DNA of 64,000 nt from Lysinibacillus odysseyi (GTDB taxonomy: Bacteria; Bacillota; Bacilli; Bacillales_A; Planococcaceae): NCBI GenBank assembly GCA_014595895.1, contig JABUKB010000001.1, positions 1,054,001 through 1,118,000 on the forward strand. Direction: 5' to 3'. The position numbers were made by a program, and so were the translations under genes. Every line of letters starts with the position of its first letter. The stretch's first letter is position 1. The notes under the pieces are model-generated. The model made no database searches, had not been told where the DNA came from, and saw nothing but the letters and a program-made list of their open reading frames with translations. This document shows positions 7,865 through 16,435 of the stretch, piece by piece.

Positions 7865-9085
7865 ATGTATACAAAAGAACGCAAACAGTTTTATGCGCAA
7901 ATCAATCAGTTTTGGGCAGATTTATATGAAGAGGAATATGCACTTTATGATATATATGAGGTAACAGATGATGAAGTGAAAAAAATTCGAATAGCAACAG
8001 AACGCACCGGAAAAATTTATTTTAAAACGGCACATTTGCTGCGTAATGTCTCGGATGAGACCTTGCTTGAAATGGGTTATCCGGAAGAAACGCTTCCTTT
8101 TCTTCGGTTAAAAACGATAGAGGTTGAAAGTGTAATTGCACGCTTTGATTTTATCCCGTATAACGACAGCTACAAATGTATTGAACTAAATGCGGACACA
8201 CCAACGTTTATTAAAGAATTGTTTTGTGTCAATGAGCACGTTTGCCATGCGTTTGGACTTGAAAATCCAAATACTGAAATGAATGAGCTTTTAAAAGCTT
8301 CGGTTAGAGGAAGCGTGGCACAGAGTAAACCTTCACAACAGGCACACGTTGTCTTTACTGCGTATCAAGAAAATATAGAAGACTATTATACAACTCTTTA
8401 TCTCATGCAATTGGTACCCGGCGCTAAATTTACCCCGTTGCATCAGCTGCAAATTCAACATGGAGTCGGGTTGTTTGACGAGAACGGGAAACGGATTGAC
8501 GTTTTGTATCGTCAAACGTTTCCCATTGAAAATTTAATACAAGATATGGACGAAGCAGAAAATCGAATCGGTGTATGGCTCTTGGAACTGGTGGAACAAA
8601 ATTTGTTAACGATTATCAACCCTCCTTCCGCCTTTTTACTGCAGAATAAGGCAGTCCAAGCTGTGATTTGGGGATTACATGAGGAACGAAATGCATTCTT
8701 TTCAGCCGAGGAGCATGACTGGATCAATGAGTATTTTTTGCCGACATATTTAGATGAAAGTCCCTTTATCCAAGAAGGTTTATGTTATGTCAAAAAACCC
8801 GTATTCGGTCGTGAAGGAGATACAGTTGAAATTTATGATGCAAGCGGACAGTTGCTGATGGAAGATGTACAGAAATCGTATGATCAGTATACAAAGGTGT
8901 ACCAGCAGTATATTGAGCAACCAAAAGCGACGTTCCAAAGCGAAAAAGGTGAACAAACAGGAGAAATGCTAATTGGCAGCTTTTTAATTAGCGGAAAGCC
9001 AGGAGCTATTGGTTTGCGAGTAGGCGGGAAGATTACGAATAATTTATCTTATTACTTGCCCATTGGAATAAAGAAGAAGACCTAG
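7865..9085 (+). CDS. Glutathionylspermidine synthase-like ATP-grasp ligase (YjfC/YgiC family)
   Basis: Predicted ATP-dependent carboxylate–amine ligase with the fold of the glutathionylspermidine synthase C-terminal domain; 406 residues, the usual length for the stand-alone family. Recognisable parts are the RFDFIPYNDSYKCIELNADTPTF substrate/metal region (about residues 97-120), an INPPSAFLLQNKA segment, and the C-terminal YVKKPVFGREGDTVEIYD and SFLISGKPGAIGLRVGG stretches that make the ATP-grasp nucleotide and magnesium sites. The amidase half of bifunctional GspS is absent. Family knowledge predicts peptide or polyamine ligation; the real substrate is unknown. It is the last gene of the four-gene operon and is followed by a terminator. 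Confidence 0.85.
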   Translation: MYTKERKQFYAQINQFWADLYEEEYALYDIYEVTDDEVKKIRIATERTGKIYFKTAHLLRNVSDETLLEMGYPEETLPFLRLKTIEVESVIARFDFIPYNDSYKCIELNADTPTFIKELFCVNEHVCHAFGLENPNTEMNELLKASVRGSVAQSKPSQQAHVVFTAYQENIEDYYTTLYLMQLVPGAKFTPLHQLQIQHGVGLFDENGKRIDVLYRQTFPIENLIQDMDEAENRIGVWLLELVEQNLLTIINPPSAFLLQNKAVQAVIWGLHEERNAFFSAEEHDWINEYFLPTYLDESPFIQEGLCYVKKPVFGREGDTVEIYDASGQLLMEDVQKSYDQYTKVYQQYIEQPKATFQSEKGEQTGEMLIGSFLISGKPGAIGLRVGGKITNNLSYYLPIGIKKKT

Positions 9086-9127
9086 AAACGGACAAATAAG
9101 CGTCCCTTTTTGTTATGCAAGACGACT

Positions 9128-9163
9128 GGTGAACTATCCGAAAGTTTTTTCGGATAGTTCACC
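9128..9163 (+). terminator. Intrinsic terminator (16-bp perfect stem) after the ATP-grasp gene
   Basis: GGTGAACTATCCGAAA pairs perfectly with its complement across a 4-base loop, followed by ATTTTG. It separates convergent genes and could work on both strands. Confidence 0.75.
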
Positions 9164-9267
9164 ATTTTGCATATAAAGAAGATTTTAACGCCAGCTGTTT
9201 TGACAAGCAGTGGGGAGAATTACTTTTGAGAGGGTGTTTTAACAAAATATAATAATGAACTCTTGTT

Positions 9268-10419
9268 TTATAATTGATTTACTAACTTATATAGAATAGT
9301 TGGCCACCAATCCATAACTCCCCATTTTTTCCCTAAACGAATAGCAACTGCATTATTTTCAGGGCTAATGTACAAAACTTGTCCTAAAGAACCTAAAGCA
9401 AAAAAATCATTATTCTGTTCAATATTTTTGTGTCCCCACCAAAGATATTTATAATAGGCTTTATTTTGCTTAAACCACATTTTTCCCCACGGATGATTAT
9501 CATAATAACGAAAATGTTCAATATTAGAAGGTACATTTAAATGGCTTACTGATTCCTCTACCCAGTCTTTGGGGATAAGCTGTTTTCCTTCCCATTCGCC
9601 ATTTTTCAAATAAAGACTTCCAAACTTTGCTAAGTCTATTGCTGTCATAACTAGTCCACTTTCTATCTTTTCAAAGGAACTCTTCTCACTATCTAAAATC
9701 ATATGGCTCGGATATTCCATTCCTAAAGGCCTTAAAATATTATCATATAAGTATTCTGATACTGTCCCACCTGTAACCCTTTCAAGTACAAGACCTAAAA
9801 CTAACAAATGGTAATCATTATAATGAAAGAATTTATCATTCGTACCTTCTTCAACAGATAAAGCTAATTTCCTTGCATCAGGATATAAATACACTTTTGC
9901 CTCGTCTTTCCATGGAAAATACCCTTCCTTATACTTTATTCCTGCATCCATTTGTAAAAGTTGTTTAATCGTTACGTTTTTTATATTGAGTTCAGGAACA
10001 TAGTTTTTTACTAAGTCATCTACACTATTTATTTTCCCTTGACTAATTGCAATTCCAATAAGTGCCGAAACGAAAGACTTTGTTATGGAAAATAACTTAT
10101 GAGGTGTATCTCTTTTATGACCATTAAAATACCCTTCATACACTATCGCGCCATCTTTGATAATCAGTAACGCATTGGTTCCTGAATTCTCCATAAAACT
10201 TGAAAAGGGTTCTGTTCTTGCAACCCCTTTATGGCGATACTCTATTAATGAAAATTCTGTTTGCTTTTGTGAACGATTGAAGTGATAAGGGATGTTATTG
10301 GCTGGAAATTCCCTTGTTGAAAAGAAATCATAATCATTATAAGATACTGAAAATTTATGCATTTTTAAGTATGAAAAATATGCTTGTAAATAACTGTCTT
10401 GTTTAGTATAAGACTTCAT
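9268..10419 (-). CDS. Beta-lactamase-fold serine hydrolase (class C / NylB-like)
   Basis: A 383-residue penicillin-binding-type serine hydrolase. The catalytic S-x-x-K is FSITKSF (Ser111, Lys114); the Tyr of the second motif is in FFHYNDYHLL (about residue 199), and the WWGHKN / LGSLGQVLYISPE region matches the C-terminal part of 6-aminohexanoate-dimer-hydrolase-like proteins. No signal peptide or membrane segment is seen, so it is probably cytoplasmic. Likely activity is hydrolysis of an amide or ester; the substrate cannot be told. It is monocistronic. AT-rich composition and the debris upstream fit a gene in an accessory region. Confidence 0.88.
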   Translation of the reverse strand: MKSYTKQDSYLQAYFSYLKMHKFSVSYNDYDFFSTREFPANNIPYHFNRSQKQTEFSLIEYRHKGVARTEPFSSFMENSGTNALLIIKDGAIVYEGYFNGHKRDTPHKLFSITKSFVSALIGIAISQGKINSVDDLVKNYVPELNIKNVTIKQLLQMDAGIKYKEGYFPWKDEAKVYLYPDARKLALSVEEGTNDKFFHYNDYHLLVLGLVLERVTGGTVSEYLYDNILRPLGMEYPSHMILDSEKSSFEKIESGLVMTAIDLAKFGSLYLKNGEWEGKQLIPKDWVEESVSHLNVPSNIEHFRYYDNHPWGKMWFKQNKAYYKYLWWGHKNIEQNNDFFALGSLGQVLYISPENNAVAIRLGKKWGVMDWWPTILYKLVNQL

Positions 10420-10828
10420 AAAGTTTCCCCCGAGCTCTTTCTTTTTACCTCTATTATTTTCTCTAGTATCTTCCCAATATCCTTCTTTAATATTCTGTCT
10501 AGTCTATTTTCAACTAGTCAATTTCACTGCTTTTGTAGGTAGTATCACAAAAATTTTAATCTCAAAAAGACAAATGAATCGTTACAAATACCTAATCAAA
10601 TGGACAAAGCCGATAATAGCCATTGGTCAGATGAATAATATAATGCGCTAGCTCAATATGCAACTCCACTGCAGTATCGAAAGGGTTTACTGCAATTGAA
10701 GGAACTGAGGGAGACTATAGATTTGCAGACAATGAAGGCTTTCCCATAAATCAAGGAGCAGATATTGGGGTGAAAAAGAGCCATCACAAAGTAAGTCCGT
10801 AATCAAATAACACATATAAAAGACCAAA

Positions 10829-10866
10829 CACCTCCGATACGATAGAAATATCACATGAAGGAGGTG
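10829..10866 (+). repeat. Inverted repeat CACCTCC/GGAGGTG enclosing a ribosome site
   Basis: Seven perfectly complementary bases (10829-10835 and 10860-10866) with a 24-base loop. The right arm is the AGGAGGTG ribosome site of the mini-ORF at 10875, so the RNA hairpin would hide it. Confidence 0.4.
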
Positions 10867-10874
10867 CCATTCTT

Positions 10875-10940
10875 ATGCCTACAACTAAATTAACAATCGT
10901 CCCCATAACGCTTGATTCAATCCATAATACAATACTGTAA
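10875..10940 (+). CDS. 21-residue mini-ORF with strong ribosome site
   Basis: Encodes MPTTKLTIVPITLDSIHNTIL. A very strong GAAGGAGGTG precedes the ATG by about nine bases. Not recognised. It may be the intact start of a gene whose body has been deleted (for example a transposase or phage gene), or a leader peptide. Nothing downstream continues the frame. Confidence 0.3.
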   Translation: MPTTKLTIVPITLDSIHNTIL

Positions 10941-11005
10941 GCTTTTCTGTTCTATCGATTTTGTGTCATGAAATGGAGGTGGGAGTATAAGGTGAACCTT
11001 AACAA

Positions 11006-11038
11006 CCCCTAATACCGATGGCATATCGGCATTAGGGG
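11006..11038. repeat. Stem-loop, possible terminator
   Basis: CCCCTAATACCGAT pairs with ATCGGCATTAGGGG (one mismatch) around a short loop. No T-run follows on either strand, so termination is uncertain. Confidence 0.4.
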
Positions 11039-11168
11039 GTAAATAATCCTATGTGAAATTCGCTTAATCCTGATAATGAAAAGTTTAAAATTCAGGATTC
11101 ATTTACATTTTCCGAAATGCATGTGTCGAAATATTGGGGAAGCATCGCTCAAATCTGTATATAATCTT

Positions 11169-11618
11169 TTATGAATTTTCTCTCCCGCTTTTAAGGCTTC
11201 TTTCATTCATCTGAACCTCCATTATAAAATCCGCTATATCATCTGCAACTTTATTTATATCTTTCTTTATATCATGCTCCCAGATTCTTTTTATGTGCCA
11301 GCCATTCTTCAGGTAGTAGTCAGTGACCTCCTGATCGCGCTGTTGGTTGCGCTGAAGCTTTTTATCCCAGAATTCCTGATTGCTCTTTGGCCTGTTTCCA
11401 TGGATAGGGCAGGCATGCCAAAAGCACGAATCAACAAAAATAACAATTTTATATTTCTTGATGGAAATATCGGGAGTCCCGAATAGGCTTCTCGTATTCT
11501 TTCTGAATCTCAATCCTCTATGCCATAGTTCTTTTGTTAAGCGATTTTCCAGTTTTGACTGGGCACGAATGGCGCTCATGATTTTACTGCGTTTCTCCGG
11601 TGAAATCTTATCTGCCAT
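11169..11618 (-). CDS. vsr: Very short patch repair endonuclease Vsr
   Basis: Strand-specific endonuclease that nicks beside T:G mismatches created by deamination of 5-methylcytosine. The 149 residues contain the family core: catalytic Asp50 in LFGTPDIS, then FVDSCFWHACPIHG (zinc and active-site Cys/His), FWDKKLQRNQQRD and the C-terminal GWHIKRIWEHD. The frame is open for 68 more codons upstream, but these look non-coding. ATG 11618 has GGGAG six bases before it and matches where Vsr proteins start. Vsr normally sits beside a dcm-like cytosine methylase; none is in the window, making this an orphan, probably acquired or left over from a restriction–modification island. Confidence 0.93.
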   Translation of the reverse strand: MADKISPEKRSKIMSAIRAQSKLENRLTKELWHRGLRFRKNTRSLFGTPDISIKKYKIVIFVDSCFWHACPIHGNRPKSNQEFWDKKLQRNQQRDQEVTDYYLKNGWHIKRIWEHDIKKDINKVADDIADFIMEVQMNERSLKSGRENS

Positions 11619-12187
11619 GAGTCTCACTCCCAACGGCTTTTTTCTTATATTTCCCCTTCTGCAATAATAATAAGCAACAGAATTATTTGTGCCTCGCTTA
11701 TTTCTTGTATTGGATAACCGATTATGTTCAATTACAAGTAAAAGGCGTGTGGTTTGGAAGTGAGATGTTAACCGAATACTGGATAGATAGAAGTCTTTAA
11801 ATACAAATTTCGAATTAATCAAGAGGGCGGTGTGCTCCTCATTCGAGTTTCAAATCGTTGGGGGAATTTGGGGATGGCGCGACTAGCGGTTTATCTTGAT
11901 TTGCTGGTACGAACTTTATTCAGAAACAGTCTGCGTACTTCTTGGTTAAACTGAAAGAAATAATTGAAAAGAGTAGCCGTTGAAGGCTTCAACATTCTCG
12001 CTAATTTCACTTATACACTTGGCAGCATACAAAAACAAAAGAAAAGGAGACATCGTATTGTCACCAACTTTCGAGACGTGACAGCGGAAGAAATCGCCAG
12101 TATGTAGCTAACTATTCCTTCCCTTGATTGCCTTTGTATTACTCAAGTCATTTAAATAAGAAAGCACTTAAGAAAAATCAGGGCACA
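11619..12187. other. Gene-free stretch upstream of vsr
   Basis: No complete gene. Short frames occur, for example a forward peptide ending NFRDVTAEEIASM (stop near 12107) and a reverse 39-codon frame around 11897-12016, but none has a ribosome site and start of its own. It reads like debris of a rearranged accessory region; I cannot identify the source. Confidence 0.45.
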
Positions 12188-12215
12188 TTGACAAATAGAA
12201 TAATAAAATTATTAT
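12188..12215 (+). promoter_or_regulatory. Probable sigma-A promoter with AT dyad, SH3b gene
   Basis: -35 TTGACA (12188-12193), a 16-base spacer and -10 TATTAT (12210-12215). The spacer/-10 lies in an AATAATA…TATTATT dyad that could bind a regulator. Confidence 0.55.
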
Positions 12216-12300
12216 TGTAATTATATTACTTTTTACCATAAATTAGTTTATTTAACTGATTATAAGAAGTTATAAAATGATAATTATGGGAGGTTGCATT

Positions 12301-13458
12301 GTGAAAAAAATTATCTCCATTTTAGCAATCATAGCAATGGCGATGACATTAACATTCGCACTTGATACAGAAGCAAATTCGTTTCGTGAGGTAAAAGTTG
12401 TAAATAGTTCTTCGTTGGTCGTAAAGTCTGCACCGACAACGGAGGCAGCAACGATTGCGACATTGAAACGCGGGGATTTTGTAACGGTATTTTCAGTATC
12501 AAATGGCTGGGCAACGATTCAGGCAAAGACGACAAAAGGCTATGTAAATGCAGCGTCTTTAGGAGCATCTAACGCCACTATCAAAATTGCGAGCTCTAAA
12601 GGAGGCTTAGTCGTGAAGGAAGATCCTTCGCGCTCTGCAAAAACGTTAGCAGTATTAAAATATAATATGATTGTGGAGGACTTTGGTACTGCAGGGGAAG
12701 GCTGGTCGTTTGTACAGTATGGTAACGTAACCGGCTACGTAGCTTCAAACTTTATTGGTGTACCGAAAACGACGTCAAAAATTGCGAAAGAGTCGATTCC
12801 ATTACGTAATATTGCAAGTCCAAGTGGGGCAGTCAAAACGACTTTACCGGCTGGTACTCGTGTAACCGTACATTCGACAATTGCAGGGTGGTCTTACGTA
12901 TCAAGTGGCACGCACCGTGGATATACACAAGATGCCAAACTTCAAGTAGCCACAACGAATAAAATAGCCTATGCAAAAGACTACTTGCCAGCTTGTCCGA
13001 AAACGTATAAAAAGAAACATGAAATAACGGAAGCTGGAAAGACTGATACAGAGTATGTGACTTACAATTGTAATTTTGAAGGTGCAGCGCGTACTTTTAC
13101 GGCTCAGGATGATTCCTATGACATTTATATACACTCCTACACATTGAAAGAAACTGCTTTACGAGTAGGTTATTATGAAGGTCATTCTAGTTATCAGTTC
13201 CCTTTAACTATTGGAAAGAGCTGGTCTTATGATGCATATGTTGAAAGCTACGAAACGATGTATGTCATGAGTTTAAATGAGATCGTGACAACGCCGGCTC
13301 GTACATTCTTTAACGTTATTAAAATTCGAGTGACGACAGATTATGGTGTGGCGTATCATTATTTGGCGCCAGGGGCAGGTATTATTAAAATAGAAGGTGA
13401 AAACCGATTTGATGGTAAAGTTTATAAAACTAAATCAGAGTTAGTAGAGATGTATTAA
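12301..13458 (+). CDS. Secreted protein with three bacterial SH3 (SH3b) repeats
   Basis: Exported, probably wall-associated protein. GTG 12301 starts a typical signal peptide (VKKIISILAIIAMAMTL, cleavage after about residue 27) seven bases after GGGAGG; the frame open from 12277 is ignored. Three SH3b repeats follow, near residues 30-85, 90-155 and 160-215, each with the pattern L-V-K … L-x-x-G-x-x-V … W-x-x-V-x … G-Y-V/T. The C-terminal 170 residues have no recognised enzyme motif and hold two Cys (LPACPK, TYNCNF). SH3b repeats usually bind peptidoglycan. No lytic domain is visible. Confidence 0.85.
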   Translation: MKKIISILAIIAMAMTLTFALDTEANSFREVKVVNSSSLVVKSAPTTEAATIATLKRGDFVTVFSVSNGWATIQAKTTKGYVNAASLGASNATIKIASSKGGLVVKEDPSRSAKTLAVLKYNMIVEDFGTAGEGWSFVQYGNVTGYVASNFIGVPKTTSKIAKESIPLRNIASPSGAVKTTLPAGTRVTVHSTIAGWSYVSSGTHRGYTQDAKLQVATTNKIAYAKDYLPACPKTYKKKHEITEAGKTDTEYVTYNCNFEGAARTFTAQDDSYDIYIHSYTLKETALRVGYYEGHSSYQFPLTIGKSWSYDAYVESYETMYVMSLNEIVTTPARTFFNVIKIRVTTDYGVAYHYLAPGAGIIKIEGENRFDGKVYKTKSELVEMY

Positions 13459-13469
13459 GAGTATGAAAG

Positions 13470-13511
13470 GTGCATTGTTTTCCATTTAATGGCGAGCAGT
13501 GCGCTTTTTTT
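13470..13511 (+). terminator. Intrinsic terminator of the SH3b gene
   Basis: GTGCATTG pairs with CAGTGCGC (two G-U pairs), followed by seven T. Confidence 0.65.
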
Positions 13512-13592
13512 ATAAGCAATAAAGATGCAACAGTGTGGAAGGTATTATTTTAGTGTTTGGTATTAAATCCTATGGTTATGAAATACTCCATC

Positions 13593-13624
13593 AAAAAACC
13601 CCATGCAAATAACTTTCACATGGG
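13593..13624 (-). terminator. Intrinsic terminator of the leftward ABC operon
   Basis: On the minus strand CCCATG…CATGGG is followed by G and six T. It lies about 110 bases after the permease stop. Confidence 0.6.
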
Positions 13625-13735
13625 ATTTTCCTCTTTATGAAAGGGAAGAACGTTATATTGTGAAAGCAATCAAAATCTCAATTGCTCTCGACATTTCATA
13701 TTCTTCTTAATCAATTGAAGATTCTATTATGTTTT

Positions 13736-14785
13736 TTACAGCTTACGATACTTTTTCAGTGCAAACAAATTCAAAATAATAAAGCATACAATGAAGGCAA
13801 CTAATATAAGAACGGGTCTCACTACATCACTTAAACCAAGGCCCATATACATAATGCCTTTCAATGCCTCGGCTACATAGTATAGTGGCATAATATACGC
13901 TAAGCCTTGTAACCAATCTGCCATGCCTTCGAGTGGGAAAATACCCGAGAAAAAGATTTGCGGCACGATCACGAGGGGAATGAACTGAATCATTTGGAAC
14001 TCTGAGCTCGCAAAAGATGACAGCAAAATACCAAGTGACAATGCCAATAGTGCCGTAATGATGTTAATGAATAAGACGTCCCAAATGGAGCCGACTAAAA
14101 TAATATCGAGCACATGAATGGAAAATAGCACAATAATAATCGTCTGAATAAACGCCAGAATACCATAGCTGATTAAATAGCCGGCAATAATTTCAAAGCG
14201 TCGAATCGGAGTTGCCATGAGTCGCTCTAACGTGCCCGTTGTACGCTCATTTAATAAGCCAATTCCTGAAATTAAAAAGACAAAGAAAAATACGAAATAG
14301 CCGATCAGTATGGGGCTAAACGTATCAAACGATACCGTTTCGCTACTGCCATATATATAATCTGTTTGAATGGCTAATTGATTGGTAGCTTCAGCTTGCT
14401 CGAAGCTTGGCTGAGCTTGTAATTGCAATAGCTGTTTGACCTTCATTTCAATCATTTTGGCAATGGTTGGATTATCATTTGTCACGGTTAATATGAAAGA
14501 ATCCGCTGTTAACTGTAATAACCCGTCTAGTTTATTTTCTTTTACCGTATCTTTTATATCTGCTACTTCTTCATATGGTTTCACAATAATATCTGCTGCT
14601 TCCAATTGTTCAATTAACGGTTTGTTTGCACCAACGACACCTAATTCTGGCTTTATTTCATTACCATTAAAAACAAAATTCATCAGCGTTAACACAAGTA
14701 ATGGGGCGAAAAAAAGAAGGGCGAGTGTACGTTTATCTCGCCTGATTTGCAATAAAATACGTTTGACTAAAGCGATTACTCTCAT
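13736..14785 (-). CDS. ABC-2 type exporter permease
   Basis: Membrane subunit of a drug/lipid-type exporter, 349 residues. One N-terminal helix after a basic start (MRVIALVKRILLQIRRDKRTLALLFFAP) is followed by a large extracytoplasmic loop (about residues 38-165) and a C-terminal block of five helices (ILIGYFVFFFVFLISGIG, the RLMATPIRRFEI loop typical of ABC-2, and the FFSGIFPLEGMADWL motif). This is the YhfM/DrrB-like ABC-2 architecture. It overlaps the ATPase gene by four bases (ATGA), so the two are co-translated. The substrate is unknown. Confidence 0.9.
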   Translation of the reverse strand: MRVIALVKRILLQIRRDKRTLALLFFAPLLVLTLMNFVFNGNEIKPELGVVGANKPLIEQLEAADIIVKPYEEVADIKDTVKENKLDGLLQLTADSFILTVTNDNPTIAKMIEMKVKQLLQLQAQPSFEQAEATNQLAIQTDYIYGSSETVSFDTFSPILIGYFVFFFVFLISGIGLLNERTTGTLERLMATPIRRFEIIAGYLISYGILAFIQTIIIVLFSIHVLDIILVGSIWDVLFINIITALLALSLGILLSSFASSEFQMIQFIPLVIVPQIFFSGIFPLEGMADWLQGLAYIMPLYYVAEALKGIMYMGLGLSDVVRPVLILVAFIVCFIILNLFALKKYRKL

Positions 14786-15510
14786 ATGCTTGTTCTCCCT
14801 GCATGTAAAAATACTTCATCCAATGTTTCTACGTCGAATTGATCTTTTAATGCTTGCGGTGAGCCGTGCGCAATAATGGAACCGCCTCGCAGCATGGAGA
14901 CGAAATCACAGCGATTTGCCTCATCCATCACGTGGGTTGTAATAAGAATCGTTTTTCGTTCCTCTTCCTTTAAACGAATGAGTTCTTCCCATAATTGAAA
15001 GCGTAAGGCTGGATCAATTCCGACAGTCGGTTCATCTAAAATGAGCACTTCCGGATTTTGAACAAGCGCAATCGCAAGTGACAGCCGACGTTTCATCCCG
15101 CCAGAGTAATTCGTTACTTTTTTATGTAAGTCGTCTGTTAAATTAACAAGCTTCGCAACGTAGGCGATTCGTTCCTTTTGCTCGTGCTTGTTCAATTTAA
15201 AAAGGGAAGCAAAAAACTGCAAATTTTCCTTACCCGTAAGCGTAGGGTATAGTGCATCAGATTGCGCCATATAGCCAATGCGCTGCAAAACTTCAAGATT
15301 CGGCATCGGTGTATTTAACACATGGACACTGCCTGTATCCGGTTTTTCCATTCCGACAAGCATCTTGATAAACGTCGTTTTACCTGAGCCGGATGGTCCA
15401 ATCATGCCGTAAATTCTGCCTTGTTCTGTAGCAAAATCGATATTGTTTAGCACGATTTTATCACCATATGCTTTCGAAAGACCATTCGCAATAATGGTTT
15501 GATTATTCAT
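14782..15510 (-). CDS. ABC exporter ATP-binding protein
   Basis: ATPase partner of the adjacent ABC-2 permease, 242 residues. Walker A is GPSGSGKTTF, the signature NYSGGMKRR and Walker B VLILDEPTVGIDP, with the H-loop in ITTHVMDEA. The sequence type (VGIDP, MKRRL) matches DrrA/CcmA-like exporters rather than importers. CGGGAGG lies upstream of its ATG. No regulator gene is linked, so control is not evident. Function may be export of an antibiotic, lipid or peptide. Confidence 0.92.
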   Translation of the reverse strand: MNNQTIIANGLSKAYGDKIVLNNIDFATEQGRIYGMIGPSGSGKTTFIKMLVGMEKPDTGSVHVLNTPMPNLEVLQRIGYMAQSDALYPTLTGKENLQFFASLFKLNKHEQKERIAYVAKLVNLTDDLHKKVTNYSGGMKRRLSLAIALVQNPEVLILDEPTVGIDPALRFQLWEELIRLKEEERKTILITTHVMDEANRCDFVSMLRGGSIIAHGSPQALKDQFDVETLDEVFLHAGRTSI

Positions 15511-15806
15511 GTAAAATTTTACCTCCCGATTTAATATGGTTTCATTTTACAATTGTGAAATAGGAAGTACAACTTAAAAGTAAGTGGTTACTCCTTGATT
15601 ATTTTATCTAAATAAGCTTCTCGGTATAGCTTTTGAATGGGGAAAGAGATGTGAGGGTGCTTGATAGAACAGCGCGAACAGGTAATGGCATTTTTTCAGC
15701 GCGGTTCGAAAAAGTTCAGCTGGAAGTATAGCCCTTGAAAAAAAGACTGCAGAACAACTCTCTTTTCAAGAATTGATCCACAGTCTGAACATATAAAAAT
15801 AGTATG

Positions 15807-15998
15807 TCATTCGCCTGGAATGGTATTATAAGATTCTTTGTTTGTTTCAAATTTCTCTACTGAAGAGGAATCTTTCGTATTGTGTTCATCATGCTCTTTT
15901 CGTTTCGCTACCGCTTTGCTCTGTTCGCTCTCGTATTTTTCACGCTCTAATTGGGCATCTGCCAATTCATTTGGTGCTTTTGGATTATACTCCGACAT
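15807..15998 (-). CDS. Small charged hydrophilic protein, stress-type
   Basis: A 63-residue, very hydrophilic protein rich in Glu, Lys, Ser and Asn (start MSEYNPKAPNELADAQLERE, end YNTIPGE), with no hydrophobic core. Such composition is typical of small general-stress or spore-associated proteins in Bacillales, but I recognise no family. TAGGAGGT precedes the ATG, and a sigma-B-like promoter lies about 50 bases upstream, supporting a stress role. Confidence 0.7.
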   Translation of the reverse strand: MSEYNPKAPNELADAQLEREKYESEQSKAVAKRKEHDEHNTKDSSSVEKFETNKESYNTIPGE

Positions 15999-16046
15999 AT
16001 TTCATTACCTCCTAAAAGTAGTAACAGATCTTTATATAATCTATTT

Positions 16047-16071
16047 ATACCCAAGAATTAGCAAATAAAAC
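16047..16071 (-). promoter_or_regulatory. Sigma-B-like promoter of the small charged protein gene
   Basis: On the minus strand GTTTTA, 13 bases, GGGTAT. This closely follows the Bacillus sigma-B pattern (GTTTAA, 12-15, GGGWAT). Confidence 0.65.
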
Positions 16072-16293
16072 GAGAGTAAGAGTATATTTGGAAATGAAGC
16101 GAAAGTATTTCAGTAATGGATGTTAGTGAATGCAGGAGAAAAGGAATACTAAAAAATAGAATAGAAAGAATATTTACCATTTCATAATTCATATAGAAAA
16201 TATGTAATGTGAGATACTATTTTTGTTTTATTGAAAAGTGAGAGATGGGGAGACATAGGGTAAGGAAAACAGAAGGAATAGATAAATCTTGTA

Positions 16294-16322
16294 TTGAAAA
16301 AAATAAAAATTTATGGTACATT
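16294..16322 (+). promoter_or_regulatory. Sigma-A promoter of helD
   Basis: TTGAAA (16294-16299), a 17-base spacer and an extended TGgTACATT -10 (16314-16322). Confidence 0.6.
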
Positions 16323-16340
16323 AATATAGTTAACCAGATA

Positions 16341-16381
16341 TTATATAATTAGCATATAATACCCCTATTATAATTATATAA
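16341..16381 (+). repeat. AT-rich inverted repeat in the helD leader
   Basis: Perfect 11-bp arms TTATATAATTA (16341-16351) and TAATTATATAA (16371-16381), with an inner TATAAT/ATTATA dyad. It lies between the predicted transcription start and helD; it could be an operator or leader hairpin. Confidence 0.5.
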
Positions 16382-16435
16382 TATAATTATTCTTTCGTCA
16401 AGCTGTAAGATTTATTTTTATGAGGAGTGAATGCG

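Larger units (their letters stand above)
10420..11168. other. Gene-poor stretch with possible gene debris
   Basis: About 750 bases without a complete gene. Around 10625-10801 two overlapping forward frames read like protein (for example GTEGDYRFADNEGFPINQG, ending at a TAA at 10799-10801) but lack starts, suggesting a decayed gene I cannot name. It also contains a mini-ORF with a strong ribosome site at 10875 and two inverted repeats, listed separately. Confidence 0.45.

Noticed and set aside
11274-11667. Plus-strand ORFs opposite vsr
   Set aside because: The minus strand encodes a complete Vsr with all motifs; the forward frames have no similarity or ribosome site.
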